64,000 nt of DNA from Nocardioides sp. ChNu-153 (GCF_030466625.1 NZ_JADEVT010000001.1:558001-622000), one strand, 5' to 3'; counted from the stretch's first letter, positions 24,212 to 33,002 are shown. The notes: generated by a model from the sequence alone, not told the origin. Program-made: numbers and translations.

Positions 24212-26793
24212 TGCTCCGCGCGGCCTGGCGGAGCCTGCTCGGACGCAAGGTGCGCCTGGTGATGAGCACGTTCGCCGTCGTGCTCGGGGTGGCCTTCACC
24301 TCCGGCTCGCTCATGTTCTCCGACACCCTCGAGCGCTCCTTCACGTCGCTGTTCTCCTCCACCGTGGGCGACGTCGTCGTGCGGCCCGCGTCCGGCACCG
24401 GGTTGGGTGGCCCGGGTGGGCCGGGCGGCACGAGCCGCACCGTGCCGGCCTCCCTCGTCGGCGAGCTCGCCGCCGAGCTGACGGGCGGCGGCGGCGCGGC
24501 CCGGGTCGACGGCAAGGTCACCGTGCCGGGCGTCAACGTCGTCGACGTCGACGGCAAGGTGGTCGGGGCCCAGGGGGCGCCGGGGCTCGGCCTGGGGTTC
24601 GACACCGCCCCGAGCGCGGGCGGCGGGGAGGGGCTGAACCTGACCGCCGGGCGCGCGCCCGAGGGCGAGGCCGAGGTGGCGCTCGACGCGGCGACGGCGG
24701 AGCGGGCCGGCTACGAGCTCGGCGACACCGTCTCCCTCGTGACGGCGTCCGAGCGCCCGACGCTCTCGGCGACCCTGGTCGGCCTCGTCGCCTTCGGGGA
24801 CCGGGCCTCGCTGAACGGCGCGACGGTGACGGTGCTCGAGATGCCAGTTGCCCAGACCCTGCTCCTCGGCGAGCCGGACGCCTACACCGAGGTGTGGGTC
24901 AGCGCCGCCGACGGCACCTCGCAGACCGAGCTGCGCGACGCGGTGGCGCCCCTGCTGCCCGACGGCGTCGAGGCGGTGACGGGGGAGCAGGCCTCCGACG
25001 AGACCGCCTCGGTGCTGCTCGAGGCCATCTCGTTCCTCACCACCTTCCTGCTCATCTTCGCCGGCATCGCGCTCGTCGTCGGCGGCTTCCTCATCGTCAA
25101 CACGTTCTCGATGCTCGTCGCCCAGCGCAGCCGCGAGCTCGCCCTCCTGCGCGCCCTCGGCGCCTCCCGCGGCCAGGTGGTGCGCTCGGTGCAGCTGGAG
25201 GCGCTCGTGCTCGGCCTCGTCGGCTCGACCCTCGGCCTGGGGCTCGGTGTCGTGCTCGCGATCGCCATCCGCACGCTCTTCGGCCGGTTCGGGCTCGACC
25301 TCGAGGGCCAGCCGCTCGTGCTGGAGCCGCGCACGGTCCTCGCGGCGTACGCGGTGGGCGTGCTCGTCACGATGGCCGCGGCCTGGGGACCGGCGCGCCG
25401 CACCACCCGCATCGCCCCCGTGCAGGCGCTGCGCGACGACGTGGCCCTCCCCGAGACGACCATCCGCCGCCGCAGCCTGCTGGGGCTGGTGCTGGTCGCG
25501 GGCGGGGCGGTGGCCGTGCTGCTCGGCCTGCGGCTCGTCGGCGACGTGCCCCGCCCGTTCTGGTGGCTCGGCGCCGGGGTCCTGGCCGTGCTCCTCGGGG
25601 TCTCGGCCGCGAGCCCGCTGCTCGGGCGGCCGGTGCTGCTGGCGGCGCACGCGCTCTACCGCCGGGCCTTCGGGACGGTGGGGGACCTCGCGGGCCTCAA
25701 CGCCCTGCGCAACCCCCGTCGTACGACGGCCACGGCGTCGGCGCTGATGATCGGGCTCGCGCTGGCCTCGACGATGGCGATCCTCGGCGACTCCGCCAAG
25801 GCGTCCGTCGACAAGACCATCGCCGACTCGTTCCCCGGCGACTTCGTCGTCAGCAACCAGGTCGGGCAGGGGTTCTCGACCGCGGTGGCCGGGGCGATGC
25901 GCGAGGTGGAGGGCGTCGAGAGCCTGGTGGCGCTGCGCTACGGCGTCGTCGAGGTCGACGGCGGGCCCCAGGGCCTCGCCGGTCTCGACCCCGCCGACCT
26001 CGGACGCGGGCTCGAGCTGGAGGTCGTCGAGGGCGACCTCGCCGACCTGCGGGACGGCACGGTCGTCGTCGACACCGAGGAGGCCGAGGAGGAGGGCATC
26101 GCGGTGGGCGACGAGCTGGTCGTCGGCACGGTCGGCGGCGAGCGCACGCTCCCGGTGGTCGCGCTGGTCGAGCCGGACCCGGTCATCGGGTTCCCCCTCG
26201 CGACGACGACCGGCACGCTCCTCGACGCCGGCTACCGCGACGTCGACTCCACCCTCGTCGTCGAGGTCGCCGAGGACGCCCCCGGAGGGCTGGTGGGGAC
26301 GCAGGAGCGTCTCGACGCCGTGGTCGCCGACAACCCGCTGCTGACGGTGAAGGACCAGGCGGACTACGCCGCGGAGCAGCGCGAGCCCATCGACCAGCTC
26401 GTGCTCGTCGTGCTGGCCCTGCTCGGTCTCGCCCTCGTCATCGCGGTGCTCGGCATCGTCAACACCCTCGCCCTGTCCGTGGTGGAGCGCACGCGGGAGG
26501 TCGGCCTGCTGCGCGCCGTGGGGCTGGGCCGGGGGCAGCTGCGCTGGATGATCACGCTGGAGTCGGTGGTGATCGCGCTGCTCGGCGCCGTCCTGGGGCT
26601 CGTGCTCGGGGTGGTGCTCGGCGTCGTGCTCATGCGCGCCCTGCGCGACGAGGGCCTGGAGGTCGTCAGCGTGCCCGTCGACCAGCTCGCCGCCTTCGGC
26701 GTCGCCGCGCTCGTCGTGGGGGTGCTCGCCGCCGTCCTGCCGGCGCGCCGCGCCGCCCGCCTCGACGTGCTGGGCGCCGTCGGCACGGAGTGA
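24211..26793 (+). CDS. ABC transporter permease, FtsX/MacB family, duplicated FtsX domain
   Basis: The protein has 860 residues from the ATG at 24211, with about ten membrane segments. It has an N-terminal segment, a large extracytoplasmic domain (about 40-260), a three-segment FtsX domain (about 270-400), another large domain (about 520-720) and a second FtsX domain near the C-terminus. The NTFSMLVAQRSRELALLRAL and NTLALSVVERTREVGLLRAV motifs are the two halves. With the ATPase it forms an export or mechano-transmission complex, probably for lipids, peptides or antibiotics; the substrate is unknown. Confidence 0.94.
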   Translation: MLRAAWRSLLGRKVRLVMSTFAVVLGVAFTSGSLMFSDTLERSFTSLFSSTVGDVVVRPASGTGLGGPGGPGGTSRTVPASLVGELAAELTGGGGAARVDGKVTVPGVNVVDVDGKVVGAQGAPGLGLGFDTAPSAGGGEGLNLTAGRAPEGEAEVALDAATAERAGYELGDTVSLVTASERPTLSATLVGLVAFGDRASLNGATVTVLEMPVAQTLLLGEPDAYTEVWVSAADGTSQTELRDAVAPLLPDGVEAVTGEQASDETASVLLEAISFLTTFLLIFAGIALVVGGFLIVNTFSMLVAQRSRELALLRALGASRGQVVRSVQLEALVLGLVGSTLGLGLGVVLAIAIRTLFGRFGLDLEGQPLVLEPRTVLAAYAVGVLVTMAAAWGPARRTTRIAPVQALRDDVALPETTIRRRSLLGLVLVAGGAVAVLLGLRLVGDVPRPFWWLGAGVLAVLLGVSAASPLLGRPVLLAAHALYRRAFGTVGDLAGLNALRNPRRTTATASALMIGLALASTMAILGDSAKASVDKTIADSFPGDFVVSNQVGQGFSTAVAGAMREVEGVESLVALRYGVVEVDGGPQGLAGLDPADLGRGLELEVVEGDLADLRDGTVVVDTEEAEEEGIAVGDELVVGTVGGERTLPVVALVEPDPVIGFPLATTTGTLLDAGYRDVDSTLVVEVAEDAPGGLVGTQERLDAVVADNPLLTVKDQADYAAEQREPIDQLVLVVLALLGLALVIAVLGIVNTLALSVVERTREVGLLRAVGLGRGQLRWMITLESVVIALLGAVLGLVLGVVLGVVLMRALRDEGLEVVSVPVDQLAAFGVAALVVGVLAAVLPARRAARLDVLGAVGTE

Positions 26794-26800
26794 CGCAGGC

Positions 26801-26814
26801 CTGGTCTGGTCCAC
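26801..26814. promoter_or_regulatory. Candidate DasR-like (dre-type) operator upstream of gntR
   Basis: CTGGTCTGGTCCAC resembles the DasR binding motif (TGGTCTAGACCA core) with two changes. Two further GGTCC repeats follow before 26835 (CCGGTCCG and CCTGGTCCG). The site lies about 95 bases upstream of the regulator's GTG start, which would suit autoregulation. It is a motif resemblance only. Confidence 0.35.
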
Positions 26815-26908
26815 GGCCGGTCCGCCTGGTCCGTTCTCGGGAAACCTGGTACGGAAATTGAGGTCGAAATGCCGGACACGGGTGCCCCGGGGTCCCTACG
26901 GTGAGCCC

Positions 26909-27625
26909 GTGGACAACGCGGTGGTGGTCGAGCGGGAGCCGCTCAAGCACGTGCAGGTACGTGAGTACGTGCGGGACCTCGTGGGCGAGTGCGCGCCGGG
27001 TACGCCGGCTCCCTCGGAACGCGAGCTGGTGCAGCGCTTCGGCGTCGCACGCATGACGGTGCGCCAGGCGATGGACGCGCTCGTCGCGGAGGGCCTGCTC
27101 GAGCGGATGCCCGGACGGGGCACGTTCGTGGCCAAGCCCCGCAACCAGGTCGGGCGCCTGCTCAGCTACACCTCCGAGATGCAGCGCCGCGGGCTCCTGC
27201 CGGAGTCGCAGACCATCCTCGCGCGGCGCGAGCAGGCCGGCCCCGGCGTGGCCCGGGCCCTCGACCTCACCGAGGGCGACGCCGTCATCCACTGGAAGCG
27301 CCTGCGGCGCGCCGACGGCCAGCCGATGTGCATCGAGGACGCCTACCTCAACGAGGTGCTGCTCCCCGGTTTCCTGCAGAGCGGCATGCCGACGAGCCTC
27401 TACCACGCGCTGTCGATGCGCGGCCTGCGCCCGAGCTGGGCGGAGGACTCGGTGACGGCCGACGTGCCGACCGCCGAGGAGGCCCAGGCGCTCGAGATCG
27501 GCCTGGGTACGCCGGTGCTCCGCGTCGCGCGTCGCGCCGTCGCGGGCGACAAGGTCGTCGAGGTGTCGCGCTCGGTCTACCGCTCCGACCGCTTCACCCT
27601 CTACGTGCAGCTCAGCGACGACTGA
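26909..27625 (+). CDS. GntR-family regulator, HutC/DasR subfamily (UTRA effector domain)
   Basis: The protein has 238 residues from the GTG at 26909. The winged helix covers about 12-78 (SERELVQRFGVARMTVRQAM, then GRGTFVAKP). The UTRA domain covers about 85-235 (LSYTSEMQRRGLLPESQ, RLRRADGQPMCIEDAYL, RSVYRSDRFTLYVQL). The GRGTFVAKP, SYT-EM and SVYR-DR pattern is DasR-like, so an amino-sugar phosphate ligand is plausible but unproven; no sugar gene is adjacent. TACGGT (26897-26902) sits six bases before the GTG, so the mRNA is probably leaderless. Confidence 0.88.
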   Translation: MDNAVVVEREPLKHVQVREYVRDLVGECAPGTPAPSERELVQRFGVARMTVRQAMDALVAEGLLERMPGRGTFVAKPRNQVGRLLSYTSEMQRRGLLPESQTILARREQAGPGVARALDLTEGDAVIHWKRLRRADGQPMCIEDAYLNEVLLPGFLQSGMPTSLYHALSMRGLRPSWAEDSVTADVPTAEEAQALEIGLGTPVLRVARRAVAGDKVVEVSRSVYRSDRFTLYVQLSDD

Positions 27626-27641
27626 GCCCGGCGTCATCGAG

Positions 27642-27677
27642 CCCGCCGCACCCGCCGCACCCGCCGCACCCGCCGGG
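27642..27677. repeat. 9-base tandem repeat just after gntR
   Basis: CCCGCCGCA occurs at 27642, 27651 and 27660, followed by the variant CCCGCCGGG. In the frame of the next gene it reads PAA repeats in front of the nucleotide-binding motif. Confidence 0.75.
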
Positions 27678-27725
27678 CGACCGGCCGTCGTCGGCCTCCT
27701 CCTGGCGGCTGGCGCGGGCCGGCGC

Positions 27726-28250
27726 ATGGGCCGGCCGAAGGCGCTCGTCGACGACTGGCTGACGCGGTCGGTCGCCACCCTGCGCGCCGGCGGCTGTCCC
27801 CGGGTCCTCGTCGTGCTCGGGGCCGAGGCCGCGGCGGCACGCGCCCTGCTCGACGCCGGCCCCGTCCCGCACCCCGCCGAGGACGTCGTGGTCGCCGCCG
27901 ACTGGGCGGACGGCATGGGCGCCTCGCTGCGGGCGGGGCTGTCCGCCGCACCCTCCGACGCCCCCGGTGTGCTCGTGCACCTGGTCGACCTGCCCGACGT
28001 GGGACCCGACGTCGTACGACGGGTGCTCGCCGCCTGGAGCGGCCCGGCGACGGCCGCGCGCGCGGCGTACGGCGACCCCGCCGATCCCCGCCCCGGCCAC
28101 CCCGTGCTGCTCGGTCGCGACCACCTCGACGCGGCGGGAGCGGTCGCGGGCGGCGACCAGGGTGCCCGGCGGCTGCTCGCCCGGGTGGGCGCCACGTCGG
28201 TGTGGTGCGGCGACCTCGCCGGCGGCGCCGACGTCGACCACCGTCCCTGA
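27726..28250 (+). CDS. MobA/MocA-like nucleotidyltransferase; true start probably upstream
   Basis: The domain is an NTP_transf_3-type nucleotidyltransferase of the kind that adds CMP or GMP to molybdenum cofactor. The G-loop should read LLLAAGxGxRMGxxKAL. Here the same frame reads VVGLLLAAGAGRRMGRPKAL, but the first ATG (27726) is the M inside RRMG, so half the motif lies upstream (from about 27684). No ATG, GTG or TTG exists between the gntR stop and this ATG, so initiation may use ATC (27636) or CTG (27702). Later motifs are HLVDLPDVGPDVVRRVL and GHPVLLGRDHL. No other molybdenum gene is adjacent. Confidence 0.75.
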   Translation: MGRPKALVDDWLTRSVATLRAGGCPRVLVVLGAEAAAARALLDAGPVPHPAEDVVVAADWADGMGASLRAGLSAAPSDAPGVLVHLVDLPDVGPDVVRRVLAAWSGPATAARAAYGDPADPRPGHPVLLGRDHLDAAGAVAGGDQGARRLLARVGATSVWCGDLAGGADVDHRP

Positions 28251-28326
28251 CGCAGCCGCCCCGCACGCGGTCGTCCGGACGGACCCGCTGGCTACGCTGA
28301 CGGGGTCCACCCGTGCAGGAGGAACC

Positions 28327-29430
28327 ATGACCCCGCTCGCGCCCCTCCGGCCCGTTCCTCCCCACCGGCGCGCCGTGCGCCTCGCCGCCGCCGTGCTGGC
28401 CCTCGCGCTCGCCGCGGGCGCGTGCAGCGGCGCGTCCGACGACACGGCGGACGGCTCGGGCTCCGCGTCGTCGGCCCCCGCGTCCCCGGCCCCGCCGTCG
28501 GCGTCCTCGTCGGCGTCGGCCCCGTCCTCGACCAGTACGGCGGACGCCCTCCCCGCCGCACCTCACGAGCTGTCGCTGCCCACCCTGATGCGCGAGGAGA
28601 TGGCCGGCGGCCCGCTGCAGCGGGTGCGGGAGACGGCGGCCGAGGGGCCCTACCGACGCTTCGAGGTCACCTACGACAGCTCCGGCACGACGGTCTCCGG
28701 CGTGCTGCTGGTGCCGGAGGGCGCGGGGCCGTTCCCGGCCGTCGTGCTCGCGCACGGCTACATCGAGCCGTCGGCCTACGTCACGGGCCAGGGCATGCGC
28801 CGCGAGCAGGACCGGCTCGCCCGGGCGGGGTACGTCGTGCTCCACACCGACTACCGGGGCCACGCGGCGTCGTCGCCCGCGAGCGACCTCGACCGGGAGT
28901 CGCGCCTCGGCTACACCCGCGACGTCGTCAACGCGGTGCGGTCGCTCGAGCGGGAGCCGGTCGTCGACGCGGCGCGCACGGCGGTGGTCGGTCGCTCCAT
29001 GGGCGGCGCGGTGGCCTACAACGTGCTCGTCGCGCAGCCGGGCCTTGTCGACGCGGCGGTCGTCTTCGCGCCGGTCAGCTCCGACTTCGTCGACAACTAC
29101 GAGCGCTGGGCCGTGCCCGAGCGGGCCGAGGTGGTCGAGCGGCTCACCGCGGGCGTCGGCACGCCCGCGGAGAACCCCGCGTTCTACGCGGGGCTGTCGG
29201 CCCGGACGTACGCCGACCGGATCACCGAGCCGGTCCTCATCCACCACGGCACCGCCGACGACACGTGCCCGGTGGTGTGGTCGGAGGAGACGCAGGCGGC
29301 GTTCACGGCCGCCGGGGTCGACAGCACGCTGCTGACCTACCCGGGGGAGGGGCACGCCTTCGGCCCGCAGTTCGAGGTGTCGATGGAGCGCACCATCGCG
29401 TTCCTGGGCGAGCACCTCACCAGCGCCTGA
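28327..29430 (+). CDS. Secreted lipoprotein alpha/beta hydrolase (S9/dienelactone-hydrolase-like)
   Basis: The protein has 367 residues with an AGGAGG ribosome binding site at 28317-28322 and a possible -10 TACGCT at 28292. A lipoprotein signal peptide ends at the lipobox LAAGAC, with C33 the lipidated residue. A Ser/Ala-rich linker (about 34-78) precedes the hydrolase domain: AHGYIEPSAY oxyanion region, nucleophile S224 in VGRSMGGAV, Asp in HHGTADDTCP and His in GEGHAFGPQ. It is likely an exported peptidase or esterase on the outer face of the membrane. It converges with the next gene. Confidence 0.9.
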   Translation: MTPLAPLRPVPPHRRAVRLAAAVLALALAAGACSGASDDTADGSGSASSAPASPAPPSASSSASAPSSTSTADALPAAPHELSLPTLMREEMAGGPLQRVRETAAEGPYRRFEVTYDSSGTTVSGVLLVPEGAGPFPAVVLAHGYIEPSAYVTGQGMRREQDRLARAGYVVLHTDYRGHAASSPASDLDRESRLGYTRDVVNAVRSLEREPVVDAARTAVVGRSMGGAVAYNVLVAQPGLVDAAVVFAPVSSDFVDNYERWAVPERAEVVERLTAGVGTPAENPAFYAGLSARTYADRITEPVLIHHGTADDTCPVVWSEETQAAFTAAGVDSTLLTYPGEGHAFGPQFEVSMERTIAFLGEHLTSA

Positions 29431-29441
29431 GGCCCCAGGCG

Positions 29442-29792
29442 TCAGGCGGCGGTGAGCCGCCCGAGCGGCGCGATCGCCTGGCCGGAGTTCTCGCACACCC
29501 AGTGCGGGTCCGGCCCACCGATCTCGGGGTCGACCCGCAGCGCGTGCTCCTCCACCGAGGGACACGTGGTGCAGGTCGGCCACCGCGACCCGCGGTCGAG
29601 CAGGGCGTCCTGCACGTCGGTGGCCACGAGCCCGGCCACGAAGGCGAGGCCGTCGGGCCACTGCTCGACCCACCAGCGGCGCTCCGACAGCGCGTTCTCC
29701 AGCAGCGACACACCCTCCGCGTCCGCGAAGCCGCGCGCCCCGAGGTCGGCGAGGACGAGGGCGCGGGCGGAGAGCAGCTCGACGTCGGACAT
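29442..29792 (-). CDS. Hypothetical protein with Cys-rich C-terminus
   Basis: The protein has 116 residues and no recognised family. The C-terminal part has CTTCP and VCENSG, two Cys pairs that could bind zinc. It is a soluble, Trp-rich protein. GAGAAT (29799-29804) lies six bases before the ATG, which would fit a leaderless start. The stop is 11 bases from the end of the converging hydrolase gene. Confidence 0.7.
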   Translation of the reverse strand: MSDVELLSARALVLADLGARGFADAEGVSLLENALSERRWWVEQWPDGLAFVAGLVATDVQDALLDRGSRWPTCTTCPSVEEHALRVDPEIGGPDPHWVCENSGQAIAPLGRLTAA

Positions 29793-29821
29793 GCCCCCAT
29801 TCTCCGACCGCGCCCAACCAC

Positions 29822-29857
29822 GACGCCCCCGAGCGCCGGGTGGCGGTCGGGGGCGTC
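29822..29857. terminator. Terminator hairpin after the secreted repeat protein gene
   Basis: GACGCCCCCGA (29822-29832) pairs perfectly with TCGGGGGCGTC (29847-29857) around a 14-base loop. It lies 41 bases beyond the stop of the 498-residue gene on the minus strand. Confidence 0.75.
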
Positions 29858-29897
29858 AGGGACGGGCCGTGGGGGTCGGGCCGTCAGGTCCGGTGCG

Positions 29898-31394
29898 TCA
29901 GGGGGTCGGCGTGACCGTCACGGTGACCGTGGTGGTCGGGTTGCTCGTGGCGGAGGGCGCCGGGGTGGTCGGGCTGGCCGTGGCGGTGCTCGTCGGCGTG
30001 GCCGTCACGGTGACGGTGGTCGTCGGGGCGGGCGCGGTCGTCGTGGGCGCCGTGGTCGGCGCGGTCGTCGGGGCCGTGGTCGTCGGGCTCGCCGTGGGCT
30101 CGGTGGTGGGCGTGGTCGGCGGGATGCACAACGCGTTCTGCGGGTGGCCGACGGCGCGCAGGCCGAGGCGGCCGACGTTCGCGACCTGGCCCTGGCGGAT
30201 GGTGAAGGCCGTCGTGGTGAGGCCGGCGTACTGGCACTGGTCGTTGCCGCCGGTGCCCCACTTCACCCAGCCGCCGTCGGGCCGCTCCAGGACGAGCTTG
30301 TAGCCGCCGTTGCTGCGCAGGGCGCCGTTGATGGTGAAGCGGCCGCTCGGCGAGGTCCACGCGCTGCCGACGGGCGCGCCGTACTTGTCGAAGAGGCGCA
30401 CGAGCACGCTCGGCAGGCCGCGGTCGGTGACGCGGGCGTCGGTGACGGAGCCGGTGACGGAGCCTCCGCGCTGCACGAGCTCGAAGGCGGAGAACAGGAC
30501 GCCGCCGGCCGGCACGTGGCGCCCGCCCGGCAGCGCGCCGGTGCGGCCCAGGTAGTTGCCCATGTCGGGGACGGTCACGCTGTAGGCGCCGGGCGCGACG
30601 CCGGCGAAGTTGACGGTGCCGTTCGTGGCGCGCGCGACGTACCACTGGCCGCTGCTGCGGTTGGTGGCCGTCACCCAGCCGGTGCCCCGCAGGTCCTGCC
30701 CGCCGCCGACGACGTTCACGACGAGCGAGCCGGCGCGGTAGTTGAGCTTGATCGCGATGTTCGTGTTGGCCCCGACGCGGCGGCTGGGGAGGTAGGTGCT
30801 GCCGGCGGCCCACTGGCGGCGCGCGTCGTAGGTGAAGACCGAGTAGTTGCCGGCCGGCATGCCGGCGACGGCGAACTGGCCGTTGTTATTGGCCGTCGTC
30901 TCGAAGGACTGGCCGTACTGGTTCGCGGCGACCACCCGGGCGTAGGAGCCGACGCCGCCGCCGGTCGTCACGGTGCCGGTGATGCTGACGCCCTTGCGCA
31001 TGACCGCGTCGGCCTGCCGGGTCTGGCCGGGGACGACGGGGACGTAGAGGTCGGCGGGCGCGAACCGGTTGGTGTCGTACGTCGGGCGGGTGTCGGTCAC
31101 CTGGATCCGGTAGGTGCCGGCGACGACCGGGATCGAGTACGTCGAGCGGGCCGTCGTGTAGCCCAGCTGCTTCCAGTTGCGGTCGAACAAGGTGACCTTG
31201 ACGGCCCCGCCCCACAGCTGCCCGTTGGCCTGGCGGATCGCCCCGACGAGGCGGGCGTTCGTGGCGGTCGCGGCCTCGGCCCGCGAGCCGACGGAGGTGG
31301 AGCCGACGGCGACGGCCGCGCCCGCGACGAGCACGAGCAGCGCGACGAGGGCGGCGAGCGCGTGGCGGCGCGCGGGCGACAGGGCAGCAAGCAT
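29898..31394 (-). CDS. Secreted protein with repeated carboxypeptidase-regulatory-like (Ig-fold) domains and a Thr/Pro tail
   Basis: The protein has 498 residues. A Sec signal peptide (about 1-42, ending near RAEAATA) is followed by at least four beta-sandwich repeats of the type found in carboxypeptidase regulatory and Cna-B domains, with recurring V-G-x-v/t and S-G-x-F/Y turns (GQFAVAGMPAGNYSVFTYD, GTVNFAGVAPGAYSVTVPD, GRFTINGALRSNGGYKLVLE). From about 415 the sequence is almost only Thr, Pro, Ala and Val. There is no LPXTG motif or C-terminal membrane segment, so it is released or held by another protein. Its role is probably structural or adhesive. Confidence 0.8.
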   Translation of the reverse strand: MLAALSPARRHALAALVALLVLVAGAAVAVGSTSVGSRAEAATATNARLVGAIRQANGQLWGGAVKVTLFDRNWKQLGYTTARSTYSIPVVAGTYRIQVTDTRPTYDTNRFAPADLYVPVVPGQTRQADAVMRKGVSITGTVTTGGGVGSYARVVAANQYGQSFETTANNNGQFAVAGMPAGNYSVFTYDARRQWAAGSTYLPSRRVGANTNIAIKLNYRAGSLVVNVVGGGQDLRGTGWVTATNRSSGQWYVARATNGTVNFAGVAPGAYSVTVPDMGNYLGRTGALPGGRHVPAGGVLFSAFELVQRGGSVTGSVTDARVTDRGLPSVLVRLFDKYGAPVGSAWTSPSGRFTINGALRSNGGYKLVLERPDGGWVKWGTGGNDQCQYAGLTTTAFTIRQGQVANVGRLGLRAVGHPQNALCIPPTTPTTEPTASPTTTAPTTAPTTAPTTTAPAPTTTVTVTATPTSTATASPTTPAPSATSNPTTTVTVTVTPTP

Positions 31395-31504
31395 CAGGGC
31401 GACTCCGGGGAGGGATTGGCGCGGCCGGATCCGCGCCGCCGCCAGCCTAGGGTCGGCGTCCCGCGCCCGCCTTCAAGAAGGTCGCAAGTGACGGGGAAGA
31501 TCCG

Positions 31505-31963
31505 TCAGGCGAGCCAGAGCGCGACGTTGAGCGTCAGCGCCAGCAGGACGACGACCATGAGCAGCAGGAACGCCCACAGGCCCGGCCGCTGCTGCGGGAC
31601 GTGCCCGATCCGACCACCGACGAACGCGACGTAGGGCGGCGCGTAGAAGACGGGCACGACGTCGCCCGGTCGGGCGTGGAACTGCACCGTGGCCCGGCCC
31701 TGCTGGAAGATCCAGTGGAGGTAGCACTCCACCTGCACCGGCCCGGGTGGGATCGGGAGGCGGTTGCCGCCGTAGGAGACCCGCGCCGGCACCCCGTTGA
31801 CCAGCGCGCGCGGGCCGTTGAGCGCCGACGTCAGCGCGTTGCCCTTGACGTGGAGGTCGAGCCACGCCGGCGGGTACGCCGGCTGCTGGCCGTACGGCTG
31901 CTGGCCGTACGGCGGCTGGTGGGGCGGGCGCGGCGGCGGCGGCTGGTACGGCGGCGGGTGCAC
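31505..31963 (-). CDS. Small C-terminally anchored membrane protein with Pro/Tyr/Gln-rich N-terminus
   Basis: The protein has 152 residues from a GTG. Residues 1-32 are Pro/Gln/Tyr-rich with a YGQQP repeat. A soluble beta-rich domain follows (about 35-120, NGVPARVSYGGNRLPIPPGP). A single C-terminal membrane segment ends the protein (WAFLLLMVVVLLALTLNVAL). No named family is apparent. It starts four bases after the stop of the MpaB-type gene on the same strand, so the two are coupled. Confidence 0.78.
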   Translation of the reverse strand: MHPPPYQPPPPRPPHQPPYGQQPYGQQPAYPPAWLDLHVKGNALTSALNGPRALVNGVPARVSYGGNRLPIPPGPVQVECYLHWIFQQGRATVQFHARPGDVVPVFYAPPYVAFVGGRIGHVPQQRPGLWAFLLLMVVVLLALTLNVALWLA

Positions 31964-31967
31964 GCGC

Positions 31968-32942
31968 TCATCCTCGCGCGTCGGCGGCCCCCGCGGTGGT
32001 GGAAGCGCGCAGCTCGTCGACGACGTCGCGGTCCGACGTCATGGCCCACCGCACGGTCGCGGTCGACAGCCGGCCCAGGACGGGCACGACGGTGCGCTCG
32101 GTCAGCGGCAGGTAGGGCAGACGCAGCGGCAGCCGCGTCCAGGCCGGCATGAGCCCGACCGCGGCGGCGGCGAGCACGCCGTACGGCGCGCGGGCCGGCA
32201 GCGGGAGCGGGGGCTTGAGCAGCAGGTAGCGCACGGCCTCCCGGGCCTCGGGCGTCGCGCGGAGCTCGGGGCGGTAGGCGGCGAGGGTCTCGTCGAGCTC
32301 GGCCCGGCTGCGGGGGACGTCGGTGGCGCCGAGGGCCTCGGCGACGTGGGCGGCCTGCGCGACGTACGTGTCGGTGTCCTCCGGCGACAGCGGCTCGGCG
32401 CCGTAGGCCCGGTGCGCGGCGAGGAAGCTGTCGATCTCGGCGACGTGGACCCAGCGCAGCAGGTGGGGGTCGGAGGCGGCGTAGGGCACGCCGTCGCGCG
32501 TCGTGCCCGTGATGCGCTCGTGGATGCGGCGGATCGCGCTGATCGCCGCGTCGGCGTCCGCGTCGGTCGCGAAGGTGGTGGTGGCGAGGAACGTGGCGGT
32601 GCGGTTGAGCCGCCCCCACATGTCCTCGCGGTAGGCCGAGTGCTGCGCGACGCCGGCCATGGCCGAGGGGTGCAGCGTCTGGAGCATCAGCGCCCGCATG
32701 CCGCCGACGAACATGGACGCGTCGCCGTGCACCCGGCCGATGGGGTCGTCGACCGAGAAGCGCCGCGGACCGGGTCGGCCGTGGATGCGGGCCCGCATGC
32801 GCTCGCCGTCCGGCCCCGCGACCCGGGTGAAGAGTGCCTGGCCCAGGCGCTGCCGGGCGTCCGCGACCACCGGGCCCACGACCGGCGTGAGCACGGGGGA
32901 CAGCACGGGGCCGACCACGGGACCGATGAGGGGGACGCGCAT
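31968..32942 (-). CDS. Oxygenase MpaB family protein (DUF2236)
   Basis: The protein has 324 residues. It has the DUF2236 pattern of latex-clearing/MpaB-type heme oxygenases: HGDASMFVGGMRALMLQTLHP near 73-93, W(V/I)HVAEIDSFLAAHRAYG near 165-180, and a long helical C-terminal region. Family members bind heme b and oxidise lipids or polyisoprenoids; the substrate here is unknown. A short leader with CACGAT six bases before the ATG is consistent with leaderless start. It is immediately upstream of the 152-residue membrane protein, which may be its partner. Confidence 0.86.
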   Translation of the reverse strand: MRVPLIGPVVGPVLSPVLTPVVGPVVADARQRLGQALFTRVAGPDGERMRARIHGRPGPRRFSVDDPIGRVHGDASMFVGGMRALMLQTLHPSAMAGVAQHSAYREDMWGRLNRTATFLATTTFATDADADAAISAIRRIHERITGTTRDGVPYAASDPHLLRWVHVAEIDSFLAAHRAYGAEPLSPEDTDTYVAQAAHVAEALGATDVPRSRAELDETLAAYRPELRATPEAREAVRYLLLKPPLPLPARAPYGVLAAAAVGLMPAWTRLPLRLPYLPLTERTVVPVLGRLSTATVRWAMTSDRDVVDELRASTTAGAADARG

Positions 32943-33002
32943 CCCTCCATCGTGCCCCGCGGCCGGTACCCGGACCAGGACGTCGGCTGGTCGCCGTACC
33001 GC

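Noticed and set aside
23158..26814. 1218-residue open frame opposite the ABC transporter pair
   Set aside because: Low-complexity Arg/Glu/Ala composition; the opposite strand holds clear Walker motifs and FtsX domains.
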